This document shows, piece after piece, positions 26,399-34,967 of a stretch of 64,000 nt of DNA. The translations under genes and the position numbers were made by a program. The stretch is from CAYNQN01 sp964530525 (GTDB lineage: Bacteria > Actinomycetota > Acidimicrobiia > Acidimicrobiales > Acidimicrobilacustridaceae), in the NCBI GenBank assembly GCA_964530525.1, contig CAZHBH010000002.1:1-64000 (forward strand), in the 5' to 3' direction. The notes under the pieces were generated by a model. That model had not been told where the DNA came from, made no database searches, and saw nothing but the letters and a program-made list of their open reading frames with translations. The stretch's first letter is position 1; each line of letters opens with the position of its first letter.

Positions 26399-26964
26399 TA
26401 TATAGCTGCTGCGGCCTTCCTCGCACGCTCCAGGGCTGCCACCTCGGGCGACTGCTCAGCCAGCTCCCGGAGCTTGTCCTCCACCCACTCCCGCTTGGCT
26501 CGGGCTGACGCGACTGCGATCTCCATCGAGGCCAGCGGCCACGTGGAGGTGCCGTCGTCGTTGGATCTGTACCGATCGCACATGGCGAGGAACCGATCCT
26601 GCTCCGCTACGAACCGCACCAGCTGCTGGTGCTGCTCGGTGGGGCTCAGCAGGTCGAGGAAGAAGACCCTCAGCAAGAAGGGGTCCTTGCGGTGCCTGGG
26701 GGCAGGCGGGGCCTGGAGCCACCGCTCGAGCTCCTCGCGGCCTGCGGGCGTCAGGCTGTAGTTGGTCTTGGTGGGCCTCGACGAGTCGGCTGCCAGCTCG
26801 CCGGTGACGAAGCCCTGCTCCTCGAGCTGCCGCAAGGTCGGGTATATCTGGCTCGTGTTGGCGTTCCAGGTGTGCGCCACGGACCGATCGAACTCGCGCT
26901 TGAGGTCGTAGCCCGACTTCGGACCGTGGGCGAGGAGGCCGAGGAGGGCGTGCGGCAAGCTCAT
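26398..26964 (-). CDS. PadR-family transcriptional regulator
   Basis: This 188-residue protein has the PadR winged helix (residues about 3-80: LGLLAHGPKSGYDLKREFD, QIYPTLRQLEEQGFV) and a C-terminal helical dimerisation domain (PadR C, with coiled-coil character). PadR proteins sense phenolic acids or other small molecules. It is divergent from the alpha/beta hydrolase pair and upstream of the SDR on the same strand; the shared 94-bp region contains a tandem repeat. Confidence 0.88.
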   Translation of the reverse strand: MSLPHALLGLLAHGPKSGYDLKREFDRSVAHTWNANTSQIYPTLRQLEEQGFVTGELAADSSRPTKTNYSLTPAGREELERWLQAPPAPRHRKDPFLLRVFFLDLLSPTEQHQQLVRFVAEQDRFLAMCDRYRSNDDGTSTWPLASMEIAVASARAKREWVEDKLRELAEQSPEVAALERARKAAAAI

Positions 26965-27025
26965 AGCGACCGGACGTTACCAGCGCCTCGCCTCCACTTC
27001 GTCCCTGCTCACCGGTACCGCGATG

Positions 27026-27055
27026 GTAGGCTAACGATCAGTAGGCTAATCATGA
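27026..27055. repeat. Tandem 15-bp repeat in the padR-hydrolase promoter region
   Basis: GTAGGCTAACGATCA is followed at once by GTAGGCTAATCATGA. The first nine bases are identical and the unit length is 15 bp. It ends three bases before the hydrolase ATG, so it may be a regulator site and also contain a -10 element for a nearly leaderless transcript. Confidence 0.55.
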
Positions 27056-27058
27056 GGT

Positions 27059-28018
27059 ATGGATCAGGCGATGAGACCGAGCGAGGAGACAAGGCCAGGG
27101 CATCCCCCCGCCGAGCCCGTCGACCACCACATGACGCAGGCGTTCGGGCTGGAGCTGGAGGTGATGCACTGGACCGGCGGTGCAGGTGGACCACCCCGCG
27201 ACAGCGGTCCCGACGTCCGACGGTCGAGCGGCGAGGTGGTGGTGGCCATGCACGGCTTCCTCGACCACGGCTGGGCGTGGGACACCTTCGTGCCCTGGCT
27301 GGGCGACGACGTGCACCTCATCACCTTCTCCGCCCGGGGCCACGGCGGTAGCGAGTGGGCCGAGAGCTACCTGTGGAGCGAGTTCGTCGCCGACATGGCC
27401 AAGGTCGTCGAGAACGAGGCCGGCGGGCCCGCCCACGTCATGGGCCACTCGTGGGGAGGTCACGTGTGCACCGAGCTGGCGGTGCTCGCCCCCGAGCTCG
27501 TCCGCAGCGTGATCAACATCGACGGCTTCGTGCCGGGCCCACGCCCCGAACCCCCCACGATCGTCGAGCGGACGGCGGCGACCCTGTCGAGAGCGGGCGA
27601 CCGCAAGCCCATGCGTCCCCGATCCACGATGGGAGAGCTCGTCGAGCGCCGCAGGCAGCTCACCCCGAGGGTGCCAGATCCGGCGATCGTCAGCTTCGTG
27701 GAGCACGGCGCGGTGGAGGCTTCCGACGGCTGGCGATGGCGCATCGATCCCCTCCTTCTCGGGCCACGCCCGTGGGAGACGACCCGATCGCACCCGATAG
27801 AGATCCTCCCCTACGTCCGACAGCTGAAGGTGCCGCTGCTGCTCGTCACCGGCGGGGCCGTCGAGGGGCCAGACCTGACCCCGGACCGCAGCGAAGCCTT
27901 CGTGGCCGCGCACGAGGACCACGTTCGACACGTGCACGTCCCCGACGCTGGGCACTACGTGCACCTTGAGCAACCCGAGCAGGTAGCCGAAGCGGTCCGC
28001 TCGCACCTGGCCCGATGA
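27059..28018 (+). CDS. Alpha/beta hydrolase
   Basis: This 319-residue protein has the canonical fold: VVVAMHGFLDHGWAW (oxyanion strand), nucleophile Ser131 in GHSWGG, and the C-terminal histidine in PDAGHYVHLEQP. It resembles ring-fission-product hydrolases and epoxide or ester hydrolases of this superfamily. The first ATG is used although the ribosome site is poor; another ATG lies four codons later. Its stop overlaps the next gene by four bases. Confidence 0.82.
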   Translation: MDQAMRPSEETRPGHPPAEPVDHHMTQAFGLELEVMHWTGGAGGPPRDSGPDVRRSSGEVVVAMHGFLDHGWAWDTFVPWLGDDVHLITFSARGHGGSEWAESYLWSEFVADMAKVVENEAGGPAHVMGHSWGGHVCTELAVLAPELVRSVINIDGFVPGPRPEPPTIVERTAATLSRAGDRKPMRPRSTMGELVERRRQLTPRVPDPAIVSFVEHGAVEASDGWRWRIDPLLLGPRPWETTRSHPIEILPYVRQLKVPLLLVTGGAVEGPDLTPDRSEAFVAAHEDHVRHVHVPDAGHYVHLEQPEQVAEAVRSHLAR

Positions 28019-28680
28019 AGCCGTCGACCGTCCCAGGCCGCGTGCCCCTGCGAGTGGTGGAGCACCGAGGCGAAGACCCCCGACCGACGCTGGTGGTCCA
28101 CGACCTCGGCTCCTCCCCCTCCTCGGTGACCGACCTGGCGGTGCGCTCGCCCGAGCGCCGGTGGCGCTTCCTGCACATGCGCGGCCACGGGCGTACGCCC
28201 CGCGGTCGTGGGTGGACCTACTCACTTCACGAGCAGGCCTCCGACATCTTGCGAGCCGTCGAGGTGGACAGCGCCGCGCCTACGACCGTCGCCGGCTTCG
28301 GGCTGAGCGCTGTACCGGCTGTGCTCGCCGCCGTCACCCGTCCCGAGCTGGTCACCACTGTCGCCCTGGTGCCGGGGGCCCGTCGCTGGCCCGTGAGCGA
28401 CGACCCGGCGCCCCGAAGGGGCACCTGGCTCCAGGGAGCGCTCCGGTCCGACGAGCCCGAGCGGCCGCCCGACGTCAGCCCCGTCGCCACGCTCGACCCG
28501 AGCGAGCCGCTGCTGCCTGCCGAGCGCGACCTGCTGTGGGCGAGGCTCGCGGTGCCTCTCGGCGTGGTCGGCTACGCCAGCGAGGGTTGGCTCGAGGGCG
28601 CTGAGCCAGAGGCGGTGGTGGGTGAGACCGCCGATCCCCTGGCCGATCTCATGGCGCTGCTCGACGCCCTGGGAAGCTAG
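28015..28680 (+). CDS. Alpha/beta hydrolase-like protein with a lost nucleophile
   Basis: This 221-residue protein looks like a shorter alpha/beta hydrolase: VVHDLGSSPSS where the oxyanion loop lies, then RGHGRTP, and VAGFGLSAVP at the nucleophile elbow. There the expected G-x-S-x-G reads G-F-G-L-S, so the serine is replaced by glycine. It is translationally coupled (ATGA) to the intact hydrolase and could be a structural partner. Its 3' end overlaps the convergent crotonase gene by 32 bp. Confidence 0.68.
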   Translation: MKPSTVPGRVPLRVVEHRGEDPRPTLVVHDLGSSPSSVTDLAVRSPERRWRFLHMRGHGRTPRGRGWTYSLHEQASDILRAVEVDSAAPTTVAGFGLSAVPAVLAAVTRPELVTTVALVPGARRWPVSDDPAPRRGTWLQGALRSDEPERPPDVSPVATLDPSEPLLPAERDLLWARLAVPLGVVGYASEGWLEGAEPEAVVGETADPLADLMALLDALGS

Positions 28681-29437
28681 GGGATCGCTTCTCGACGAAT
28701 GCACTGATCCCCTCGTCGAGGTCGCCACTGCGAGCCGCACGTGCGACGGCCTCTGCCTCCTGGGCCATCCGGTCGGCCAGCTCGGCCCCTGGCCTGCGCA
28801 CGAGGCGCTTGGTGTCGGCCACCGCTCGCGAGGGGTAGGTGGCCAGCGCCGCTGCCAGCTCTCGGGCCCGGCCGCCAGGGTCCGGCGACACCTCGGAGAC
28901 CATGCCCCACTCGAGCGCCCTCTCGGCGTCGAGGCGCATGTTCTGCAAGAAGAGCTCGGTGGCCCTCCCCTCCCCGACGAGTCGGGTCACGAGCCAGCTG
29001 GCCCCCGTGTCGGGAGCCATGCCGAGGGCGATGAAGGCAGGGACGAAGACCGTCGAGGGGTCGCAGACACGCACGTCGCAGGCGGCGACAAGCGAGAGCC
29101 CTCCCCCGGCCACCGCCCCGTGGGCGGCGGCGACCGTCGGTACGGGTAGCTCGTAGAGCCGCAGGATGGCGGCGTTGAAGACCTCCATGTCGTCCACGAG
29201 CAGTTCGAGCAGGTCTCCTCGGGCGGCCCGCTCCGAGAACGACCGCACGTCGCCCCCCACGCAGAACGCAGGGCCGGTGGCCGTGAGGACCATCGCCCCC
29301 GCCCGCGCAGCTACCTCGTCGAGGATGCGATGGAGCTCGAGGGCCATCTCGTGGCTGAAGGCGTTGCGGACCTCGGGGTCGTCGAGCGTGACCACCGCGA
29401 CTCCGTCGTCGTGGAGGGTCCAGCTCACGGCGGTCAT
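28649..29437 (-). CDS. Enoyl-CoA hydratase/isomerase family protein
   Basis: This 262-residue crotonase has GPAFCVGGDVRSF and HGAVAGGGLSLVAACD for the oxyanion hole. The catalytic segment reads ALGMAPDTGASWLVTRLVG, with an aspartate where PaaG-type isomerases have one and no hydratase glutamate. It is the second PaaG-like protein in the window. The ATG at 29437 overlaps the TetR stop (ATGA). Confidence 0.82.
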   Translation of the reverse strand: MTAVSWTLHDDGVAVVTLDDPEVRNAFSHEMALELHRILDEVAARAGAMVLTATGPAFCVGGDVRSFSERAARGDLLELLVDDMEVFNAAILRLYELPVPTVAAAHGAVAGGGLSLVAACDVRVCDPSTVFVPAFIALGMAPDTGASWLVTRLVGEGRATELFLQNMRLDAERALEWGMVSEVSPDPGGRARELAAALATYPSRAVADTKRLVRRPGAELADRMAQEAEAVARAARSGDLDEGISAFVEKRSPSFPGRRAAP

Positions 29438-30066
29438 GCGGCGGAGACCTTCTTGGTCCCCGACCGCCCCCCCGAGCGGGAGGCGTCGGGGCGCTCCCGC
29501 AGGCCGTCGAGCACGAAGTCGACGGTGAGGTCGGTGATCGCGTCCACGTCGAGGGGACCCGATGCGTCGTACCAGCGGTACGCCCACTGGACCATGCCGA
29601 TCGCGAGGTAGGTGATGATCTTGGGGTCGAGGTCGCGCAGCTCCCCGGAGTCCATCCCCTCCTGCAGGATCGCGACGATGATGCGCTCGTAGCCGTTGCG
29701 CTTGTCGAGTATCGCCCTGAAGGGTTCGGTCTCGACGTAGCGCATCTCCTCGAAGAAGACGACCACGTGGGCCCGGTACTTCTCGATGGAGGCGAACAGG
29801 TCGCGTATGACCCTCTGGAGCTTCTCGGAGGCTGTGGCCTCCGAGGCGTAGACCGTCTTGGCGTCCTCCAGCATGCGGTCGATGTAGACGTCGAAGATGA
29901 GCCGCAGGAACTCGTGCTTCGACGAGACGTGCGTGTAGAGGCTGGCCTTGCGGATCCCCGCGGCGTCCGCGATGTCCTGGAGGGACGTGGCATCGAAGCC
30001 GCTCTCGGCGAACAGCCGAGCTGCGATCCCGATGATCTCCTCCTTGCGGGGGGGCATGGTGCTCAC
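29434..30066 (-). CDS. TetR-family regulator
   Basis: This 210-residue protein has a TetR DNA-binding domain (residues about 8-55; LQDIADAAGIRKASLYTHVSSK) and a KstR2/FadR-like helical ligand domain. It lies between two crotonase genes on the same strand. GTG at 30066 is preferred over the ATG three codons later because GGGAGA lies seven bases before it. The upstream gap holds ACTNAC-type half-sites, which fits autoregulation. The ligand is likely an acyl-CoA by analogy. Confidence 0.82.
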   Translation of the reverse strand: MSTMPPRKEEIIGIAARLFAESGFDATSLQDIADAAGIRKASLYTHVSSKHEFLRLIFDVYIDRMLEDAKTVYASEATASEKLQRVIRDLFASIEKYRAHVVVFFEEMRYVETEPFRAILDKRNGYERIIVAILQEGMDSGELRDLDPKIITYLAIGMVQWAYRWYDASGPLDVDAITDLTVDFVLDGLRERPDASRSGGRSGTKKVSAA

Positions 30067-30122
30067 GATCTTCTCTCCCGTCACCCCCGGCCACGCCGCC
30101 CTGGCTGGCTGGGATTGCGACA

Positions 30123-30157
30123 ACTTACTGGTCGGAGCGAACTAACGGTCAATAGGG
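30123..30157. promoter_or_regulatory. Possible regulator binding region before the TetR gene
   Basis: Two related half-sites in direct orientation, ACTTACTGG and ACTAACGG, lie 18 bp apart, with CGGTCAATAG at the end of the second. They resemble parts of the 32577 operator but do not form a full palindrome. Confidence 0.35.
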
Positions 30158-30178
30158 AAGAACAGGAGATCCAGCTCC

Positions 30179-30961
30179 CTAGCGATGCGAGAACCTGGGC
30201 TCCCGCCTCTCCAGGAAGGCGCTCACCCCCTCCACCATGTCGGCACTGCGAGCCGCCCGACCGAACTCGGCTAGCTCCACCGAATAGCCCTCTGGCCCGC
30301 CCGCGGCGAGCACGGCCCGCTTCGCCGCCCAAAGGGCCACCCGTGGCCTGGCAGCGAGCTCGGCCGCCCAGGCCAGCGCCTCCGCCCGGGCTCCCCCATC
30401 GTCGGCCAGCCGATGAGCGAGGCCCAGCTCGACGGCCTCGGCAGCGCTCAGCCGCGTGCCGTCCAGCACGAGTTGCAGCGCTCTCGCCTTGCCGACGACT
30501 GCGGGCATCCGCTGCGTCCCCCCGGCGCCGGGGATCAGTCCGAGGCCGACCTCGGGCAGTCCCATCTTCGCCGTCGGCCCCACCACCCGCAGGGTGCACG
30601 CGAGCGCCAGCTCCGTCCCACCCCCGAGGGCGAACCCGTCCACCGCTGCGATCGTCACCTGGGGGATCTGCTCGAGCATGGCGAAGGTGTCGTGCAGGGC
30701 ACCCGAGATCCGCTCCGCCTCACCAGGCTCGGCGAGAGCACCCAGCTCGCTGATGTCGGCTCCGGCGCTGAACGCCCGCTCCGAGCCCCCCGCCACCACG
30801 AGCACCCTCAGGTCCTCGCGCGACGCCACCTCGTCGAGCAGGCCCCTCAACTGCTGCTGCACGGCCCTCGACAAGGTGTTCATCGGAGGGTTGTCGATCA
30901 CGAGCAGCCCGACGCCCTCAACGTCGGTTCCCTCCAGGCGTACGACGACCTCGTCGCTCAT
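30179..30961 (-). CDS. Enoyl-CoA hydratase, PaaF/EchA-like
   Basis: This 260-residue crotonase has both active-site glutamates in the hydratase pattern: ALGGGTELALAC and MGLPEVGLGLIPGAGGTQRM. ERAFSAGADISEL forms part of the oxyanion hole. It should hydrate 2-enoyl-CoA, as PaaF does. Its ATG overlaps the aldehyde dehydrogenase stop by four bases. Confidence 0.87.
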   Translation of the reverse strand: MSDEVVVRLEGTDVEGVGLLVIDNPPMNTLSRAVQQQLRGLLDEVASREDLRVLVVAGGSERAFSAGADISELGALAEPGEAERISGALHDTFAMLEQIPQVTIAAVDGFALGGGTELALACTLRVVGPTAKMGLPEVGLGLIPGAGGTQRMPAVVGKARALQLVLDGTRLSAAEAVELGLAHRLADDGGARAEALAWAAELAARPRVALWAAKRAVLAAGGPEGYSVELAEFGRAARSADMVEGVSAFLERREPRFSHR

Positions 30962-32463
30962 CGTTCATCTCCCTTCTGGTCGGCGAAGTAGTCGGTCATG
31001 AGCGGGTTCGGCACCGCCGAGTCGTGATGGACGTGGAGGTGCGCGAGCTGGCTGTACTCGTCGATGGCGTACCGTCCCATCTCACGGCCCACGCCGGAGG
31101 CCCGGAACCCTCCGAAGGGTGCCTCAGGGTGGACGTGATGCCAGCTGTTCACCCACGTCGTTCCCGCCACGAGGCGCTTGGCAACTGCCACGCACGCCTC
31201 CACGTCGTTGCCGGTCACCCCGGCCGCCAGACCCATGTCGGTGCCGTTGGCCAGCTGCACGGCGTGGTCGAGGTCGTCATACGGGCTGACGGCCAGCACG
31301 GGACCGAACACCTCCTCGCAGGCCACGCGGCTCGAGGGGTCCACCCCGGCCAGCACGGCGGGCACCACGTAGGCGCCACCTGACAGCTCGTCGGGCAGGT
31401 CCGGGACGTTCCCTCCTGCGACCAGCTCCGCCCCGGAAGCCACGGCGTCGGCGACGTAGTCGAGCGCCCTGTCACGCTGGCCCCGGGAGATCATGGGCCC
31501 CACCTGCACCGCGGGATCCCAAGCGGGGCCCACCGCCAGGCCCGCCACCACTTCCGCCAGCTCGGCCACGATCTCGTCGTGGCGCTGCCTCGGGACGAGC
31601 AGCCGCGTGCCCGCTATGCATGCCTGACCCTGGTGGAGGAAGGCTGCGAAAGCAGCGGAACGCGCCGCCTCCCTCCCCTTCACGTCGTCGAGCACGATGT
31701 GGGCCGACTTGCCCCCGAGCTCCAGCAGGACCTTGCGGGCACCCTTCGCCGCTGCCGACATGATCTGCTCGCCGACCTGCGTCGAGCCGGTGAACGCGAT
31801 CATCGCCACCCGCGGATCCTCCACGAGCGTCGCTCCCACCTCGGCCCCGCCGGTGACGATGTTGACCACGCCAGGAGGGATGTCGGTGTGGGCCCTGATG
31901 AGCCTCCCCAGCTCCAGCGCCGGGGTCGGGGCCAGCTCGGAGGGCTTGAGCACCACGGTGTTGCCGGCCGCCAGGGCGGGGCCGAGCTTCATCACGGCCA
32001 TGAGCAGGGGCGCGTTGAAGGGGATGATCTGCGCGCACACCCCGTACGGGCGTCGCACGACGAGGTTCGTCGTGACCCCCGCGATCGCCGGGGTGATCTC
32101 CTCTTCCTGCGTTGCCTCCTCACCCCACGTCGCGAAGCGGTCGAGCCACGACGCCGCCACCCTCGCCAGGGACTTGGCCCTGCACTGCCCGGCGTCGTGC
32201 ACCTCCGCACGCACGACCCCCTCACCGTGCTCGCGCAGCGCCGCCGCGAGCTCCCTCAGGCGCTCCGCGCGCTCGGATGCAGGGGTGGCGGCCCATGCGT
32301 CGGCCACAGCCTGAGCCGCGGCGACGGCATCCGAGACGTCTCCGCTGTCAGCCTCGGCCACCGTCGCCCACACGGTTCCAGTGCTCGGGTCGTGGACCTC
32401 ACGCCGGTCTCGGCTGGTGGCCGGGACCTCGAGCCCGTCCACCTGCAAGCCGTAGTCTCCCAA
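30958..32463 (-). CDS. NAD(P)-dependent aldehyde dehydrogenase
   Basis: This 501-residue protein has the ALDH motifs IPFNAPLLMA, FTGSTQVGEQI, general base Glu in LELGGKSAH, nucleophile Cys in GQACIAGTR, and EVFGPVL. It starts with TTG after AAGAGG. It heads an operon with the hydratase. In PaaZ the same domain oxidises the ring-opened semialdehyde; this stand-alone protein may do so with the MaoC at 25.0 kb, though other aldehydes are equally possible. Confidence 0.88.
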   Translation of the reverse strand: MGDYGLQVDGLEVPATSRDRREVHDPSTGTVWATVAEADSGDVSDAVAAAQAVADAWAATPASERAERLRELAAALREHGEGVVRAEVHDAGQCRAKSLARVAASWLDRFATWGEEATQEEEITPAIAGVTTNLVVRRPYGVCAQIIPFNAPLLMAVMKLGPALAAGNTVVLKPSELAPTPALELGRLIRAHTDIPPGVVNIVTGGAEVGATLVEDPRVAMIAFTGSTQVGEQIMSAAAKGARKVLLELGGKSAHIVLDDVKGREAARSAAFAAFLHQGQACIAGTRLLVPRQRHDEIVAELAEVVAGLAVGPAWDPAVQVGPMISRGQRDRALDYVADAVASGAELVAGGNVPDLPDELSGGAYVVPAVLAGVDPSSRVACEEVFGPVLAVSPYDDLDHAVQLANGTDMGLAAGVTGNDVEACVAVAKRLVAGTTWVNSWHHVHPEAPFGGFRASGVGREMGRYAIDEYSQLAHLHVHHDSAVPNPLMTDYFADQKGDER

Positions 32464-32576
32464 GGCTGCCTCTTCCTTTCTCGTTCCTTCGGCCGGCCTG
32501 CTGGCCCGTCGCGTCTCGACCGCTCGTCGTTGCCCTACCCGCAGGTGCGGCTTGACCCCTGGTCGACTCCCGATAG

Positions 32577-32598
32577 ACTAACCGACCGAACGGTCTGT
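32577..32598. promoter_or_regulatory. 22-bp TetR-type operator in the divergent promoter region
   Basis: The sequence starts ACTAACCG and ends CGGTCTGT around a central CG, an interrupted palindrome with ACCG/CGGT arms. From memory it closely resembles the PaaR site reported for Corynebacterium glutamicum. It lies between the aldehyde dehydrogenase and the diiron oxygenase operon. TAATAC at 32602 is a plausible -10 for the latter. Confidence 0.65.
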
Positions 32599-32639
32599 CT
32601 GTAATACTGATCTATCGTAATCAACCAAGGAGGCAAGAA

Positions 32640-33425
32640 GTGCCCGCAACCATCTCGCCCCGAGCCGTCACCGAAGAGCGGATATCTGCCGAGGAGATCG
32701 CGGCGGGTCGAGACGTCAGCGCCGCCGAGCTGCAGTACGCCCCACGGGAGTACCAGGAGCTGGTGATCGGGATGCTCTGGGGGCACGCCATGGGCGAGGC
32801 CTTCGTGCTCGACGAGGAGGTGTTCGCCCACTGGGCGACCGACGCCCCGCGCGCGGAGGACCGCTTCATGGTGCTCCACACCATCGAGGAGGAGCTCTTC
32901 CACGCCCGCGAGGCCTGGCGCCGCCTGAGGGAGCTGGGTGACCTGGTCGACACGTCCGACCTCGTCCCCTACCGACCCAAGGGCTCGCGCTACGAGGGCT
33001 TCCGACACGAGACGGTCGACTGGTCGGAGTTCGCGGCCATCTCCGCCCTGACCGACCGAGTCGGCTGCTTCCAGCAGGAGGAGCAGCTCGACTGCTCGTA
33101 CCTCCCCTACGCCGAGTCCATCCGGAAGGTGTACTTCCCGCTCGAGAAGGGCCATGCCGCACGGGGCCGCTTCTGGCTGCGCCAGCTGTGCGAGACCGAC
33201 GAGGGGCGCCGCAGGGCCCAGTCGGCCGTGGACGTCTGGTGGCCGCGCGCCCTCGACATGTTCGGCCGCTCCGACAGCACCAGGCAGCACCGATACATCG
33301 CCTACCGCCTGAAGAAGCGCACCAACGAGGAGAGGCGGCAGGCCTACATCGAGGTGGTCGGTCCCGAGCTGGAGGACCTTGGCCTGGCCGTCCCCGACCC
33401 GCTGGTCGGGCGCAAGTACCTCTGA
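32640..33425 (+). CDS. Orphan PaaA-family diiron oxygenase
   Basis: This 261-residue ferritin-like protein belongs to the phenylacetate-catabolic PaaA/PaaC/BoxB group but is clearly distinct from PaaA of this window. All six expected iron ligands can be assigned: Glu53 (GHAMGEAF), Glu85 and His88 (EELFH), a Glu at 147/148 (FQQEEQ), and Glu169 and His172 (LEKGH). It is therefore likely an active O2-using enzyme acting on an acyl-CoA. It has a strong ribosome site (AAGGAGG) and a GTG start, and leads a seven-gene operon without PaaB, PaaC or PaaE homologues. Confidence 0.8.
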   Translation: MPATISPRAVTEERISAEEIAAGRDVSAAELQYAPREYQELVIGMLWGHAMGEAFVLDEEVFAHWATDAPRAEDRFMVLHTIEEELFHAREAWRRLRELGDLVDTSDLVPYRPKGSRYEGFRHETVDWSEFAAISALTDRVGCFQQEEQLDCSYLPYAESIRKVYFPLEKGHAARGRFWLRQLCETDEGRRRAQSAVDVWWPRALDMFGRSDSTRQHRYIAYRLKKRTNEERRQAYIEVVGPELEDLGLAVPDPLVGRKYL

Positions 33426-33501
33426 GCCAAGCCATGCGCCAGGCCTCGATCCCCGTCTCGCCGGCTCGACGCCAACGCGCTCCCGGGCACGCCTGAGGAT
33501 C

Positions 33502-33822
33502 GTGGTGGAGTCCGCCCGCTGCAGGCACTGCGGCTCGGTGTGGGCCGGCGACGTCCGGCGCTGCGGCTCGTGCGGCTCCCACGAGCTCGACGCCCACGTC
33601 CTCGCCGGCACTGCCCGCGTGGTCGCCAGCACCGAGGTCCGCAGCGGGAGCACGCGTCCGGTGCCCTTCGTGGTGGTGATGGTGGAGACCGCCGAGGGGA
33701 CCCGCGAGTTCGGGATCTCCGACGCCATCCTCCAGGCCGGCACGGCGGTGGTCCTGGAGGATGGCGGCGACGACCTCCCAGCGGTCGTCGCCGCTCGCAG
33801 CGCCGATGAGGTCCCGCGATGA
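33502..33822 (+). CDS. DUF35 OB-fold protein with zinc ribbon
   Basis: This 106-residue protein has a rubredoxin-like zinc ribbon with CRHC and CGSC pairs (residues about 6-24), then a short OB-fold (AGTARVVASTEV, PFVVVMVET). Such proteins act as obligate partners of SCP2-type thiolases or aldolases, as in BbsA or the DUF35 part of ChsH2. The next gene encodes exactly such a thiolase, overlapping by four bases. GTG at 33502 is the likely start; GTG at 33505 is possible. Confidence 0.8.
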   Translation: MVESARCRHCGSVWAGDVRRCGSCGSHELDAHVLAGTARVVASTEVRSGSTRPVPFVVVMVETAEGTREFGISDAILQAGTAVVLEDGGDDLPAVVAARSADEVPR

Positions 33823-34967
33823 GCTCGGCGACCCGGATCACGGGTGCGGTCACCGAGGCCTTCGTCGCCCGCTCCGAGGCTCCAGCCGACGAGCTCGGGC
33901 GGCGAGCCCTGCTGGCTGCGCTGGCAGATTCTGGCCTGGAGCTGGGCGACGTCGACCTGTTCGTGGTCGGCTCTCGGTTCGAGCACCCGTCCATCGGCCA
34001 GCGGATCCTGTCCCCCCTCGCACCCACCGGCGCGACGGTGATCAACACAGAGAACGCCTGCGCTTCCGGATCCGTGGGAATCCAGATCGCGGATGCCTAC
34101 CTGCGCGCAGGGATGGCGCGGGCGGTGGCGGTCGTCGGCGTGGAGCGTCCCAGCGATCTGGGCTCCGGGGCGATCCCCCTCCCCCCGTCCGACCGGCTCG
34201 GAAGAGCGGGCGTGACCCATCCCGTCCGCTACGCGCTGGACGCCGACGAGTACTGCTCCACGACAGGCACGGATCCCCGTGCCCTCGCTTGGGTGAGCGT
34301 CAAGAACCGGGCCCACGCCGCCACGAACCCCGCCGCTCGCTTCCAGGAGGCCGTGACGTTGGAGGAGGTGCTCGGGAGCCCGATGATCTCCACCCCCCTC
34401 ACCCGCCTCCAGTGCTGCGCCAACGCCGACGGCGCCGCCGCCCTCGTGCTCGAGCGGTCCCGTCGGGCCGGCGGGTCCGGCTCGGCCGTGAAGCTCAGGG
34501 CGGTCGCGACCGGATCGGGCCGACGCATCGACCGACCGCTGGAGGCCTCGATCACCGCCAGGTTGGCCGAGCAGGCCTACGAGGCCTCCGGAGTCGGTCC
34601 GAGGGACGTGGACGTGGCCGAGGTGTACGACGCGTTCAGCATCGTCGAGGTCCGAAGCCTGGAGGCCCTCCAGCTGGCCGATCCCGGCACCGCCGCCTCC
34701 AGGATCGCCGCGGGAGAGCTCCGGCTCGACGCCGAGGCCGCCCAGGGCGGCTGCTTGGTCGTGAACCCTGGCGGGGGTCTGCTCGGCCGGGGACACCCTC
34801 TAGGCGCGTCTGGAGTGGCCCAGGTCGTCGAGGTCGTCGACCAGCTCCGTGGTCGCGCCGGCGCCCGTCAGGTCCCAGGCGCCCGACTCGGGCTGGTCCA
34901 CACCCTCGGGGGGAACCTTCGAGAGCTCGAGGCCAACGCCGGCGCCGTCATGGTGCTCGAAGGATGA
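33819..34967 (+). CDS. SCP2/lipid-transfer-type thiolase
   Basis: This 382-residue thiolase-fold protein has the nucleophile region ENACASGS, VYDAFS, and the histidine motif GRGHPLGASG followed by HTLGGN. The second catalytic cysteine of classical thiolases is not apparent, as in several DUF35-paired family members that work as aldolases or special thiolases (Ltp2, BbsB). It likely forms a complex with the preceding DUF35 protein. The cleavage could be thiolytic or retro-aldol. Confidence 0.84.
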   Translation: MSSATRITGAVTEAFVARSEAPADELGRRALLAALADSGLELGDVDLFVVGSRFEHPSIGQRILSPLAPTGATVINTENACASGSVGIQIADAYLRAGMARAVAVVGVERPSDLGSGAIPLPPSDRLGRAGVTHPVRYALDADEYCSTTGTDPRALAWVSVKNRAHAATNPAARFQEAVTLEEVLGSPMISTPLTRLQCCANADGAAALVLERSRRAGGSGSAVKLRAVATGSGRRIDRPLEASITARLAEQAYEASGVGPRDVDVAEVYDAFSIVEVRSLEALQLADPGTAASRIAAGELRLDAEAAQGGCLVVNPGGGLLGRGHPLGASGVAQVVEVVDQLRGRAGARQVPGARLGLVHTLGGNLRELEANAGAVMVLEG

